Shown: positions 63,893 to 64,000 of the stretch, piece by piece
Layout: every line of letters starts with the position of its first letter
How positions within the stretch are numbered: position 1 is the stretch's first letter
From: Candidatus Rifleibacterium amylolyticum
Lineage (GTDB): Bacteria > Muiribacteriota > Ozemobacteria > Ozemobacterales > Ozemobacteraceae
Length of the DNA: 64,000 nt
Assembly (NCBI GenBank): GCA_009917695.1
Contig: JAACJG010000017.1
Coordinates: 90,087 to 154,086, forward strand
Direction of reading: 5' to 3'
The notes under the pieces: model-generated
The model's input: only the letters and a program-made list of their open reading frames with translations
The model's database searches: none
Told to the model about the DNA's origin: nothing
Made by a program: the position numbers and the translations under genes

Positions 63893-64000
63893 TGGCCCCA
63901 TTTGGGAATTTAATTTGGCCCCACCCTGACTTAATCGGATAAGCTTACAGGAATTCCATTCCTGGAGGCCCGAAATGGACAGGAGAAAGAAATTGGAGTT
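63893..64000 (+). mobile_element. Left end of an insertion sequence, probably IS21 family (partial)
   Basis: The DNA changes at about 63893, where the ankyrin frame ends. TGGCCCCA occurs at 63893-63900 and TTGGCCCCA at 63915-63923, like the repeated terminal sequences of IS21-type elements. A ribosome site and the start of a transposase frame follow at 63975. The rest lies outside the window. Confidence 0.5.
63975..64000 (+). CDS. Start of an IstA-like transposase (partial)
   Basis: ATG 63975 has GGAGG seven bases upstream (63964-63968). The visible codons give MDRRKKLE, the usual beginning of IstA proteins of IS21-family elements. Only eight codons are in the window, so the call depends on this start and on the terminal repeats at 63893. 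Confidence 0.4.

Overview
The window looks like chromosomal DNA of an uncultured, Gram-negative (diderm) bacterium of moderate GC content. Support for that: a tripartite TolC/MacA/MacB-type efflux operon, several lipoproteins with a lipobox, a Tat-signal enzyme, many Sec-signal proteins and a one-piece tmRNA. The exact lineage cannot be fixed by eye; a deep-branching phylum such as Candidatus Riflebacteria or a relative is my guess and no more than that.

Layout. (1) 1-2279: cell-envelope genes (a DUF1460 amidase-like protein cut by the window edge, an HExxH lipoprotein, a CPBP membrane protease). (2) 2529-14838: a complete type I-C CRISPR-Cas locus, cas3-cas5c-cas8c(with internal cas11c)-cas7c-cas4-cas1-cas2. 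It is followed by a RelE/HigB-type toxin remnant with an intact antitoxin, a leader, and a very regular array of 59 repeats and 58 spacers. The cas genes overlap or nearly touch, so they form one operon. Cas4-Cas1-Cas2 acquire spacers, Cas5c cuts the pre-crRNA, Cas5c/7c/8c/11c form Cascade and Cas3 degrades targets. (3) 14847-25949: membrane and envelope proteins: a PLD-family pseudogene, a Tim44/zinc-ribbon/TerB membrane protein, and a MoxR-DUF58-transglutaminase operon. (4) 26015-28496: a tightly coupled three-gene set (HypB/UreG-like GTPase, stand-alone ABC ATPase, DUF364) that looks like metal or metallocofactor handling. (5) 28614-37628: hypothetical and secreted proteins, a CNB-ParA/CpaE-TPR fusion, a TauE/SafE exporter, an inverted-repeat-bounded non-coding segment, and an MFS gene split at a nine-C tract. 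(6) 37672-49419: a B12-type radical SAM protein, VF530, a DUF362 ferredoxin-like protein, a Nudix hydrolase, a P-loop protein, a second broken PLD gene, an exported aldo/keto reductase and secreted proteins. (7) 49510-54957: an efflux operon whose adaptor carries a cytoplasmic GAF domain. (8) 55010-64000: small secreted proteins, a phasin-like protein, a Tat-targeted AmrS-like radical SAM enzyme, a HEPN/MNT toxin-antitoxin pair, a GIY-YIG gene lying between the 3' end of ssrA (tmRNA) and a degenerate copy of that end, the tmRNA itself, and an ankyrin gene cut at its 5' end by what looks like an IS21-family element.

Most interesting points: two adjacent CRISPR spacers that overlap in target sequence and thereby display a TTC PAM; the GIY-YIG/ssrA 3'-end duplication; the GAF-MacA fusion; the poly-C MFS locus; and two separate PLD genes each interrupted just after the first HKD motif while keeping near-consensus promoters.
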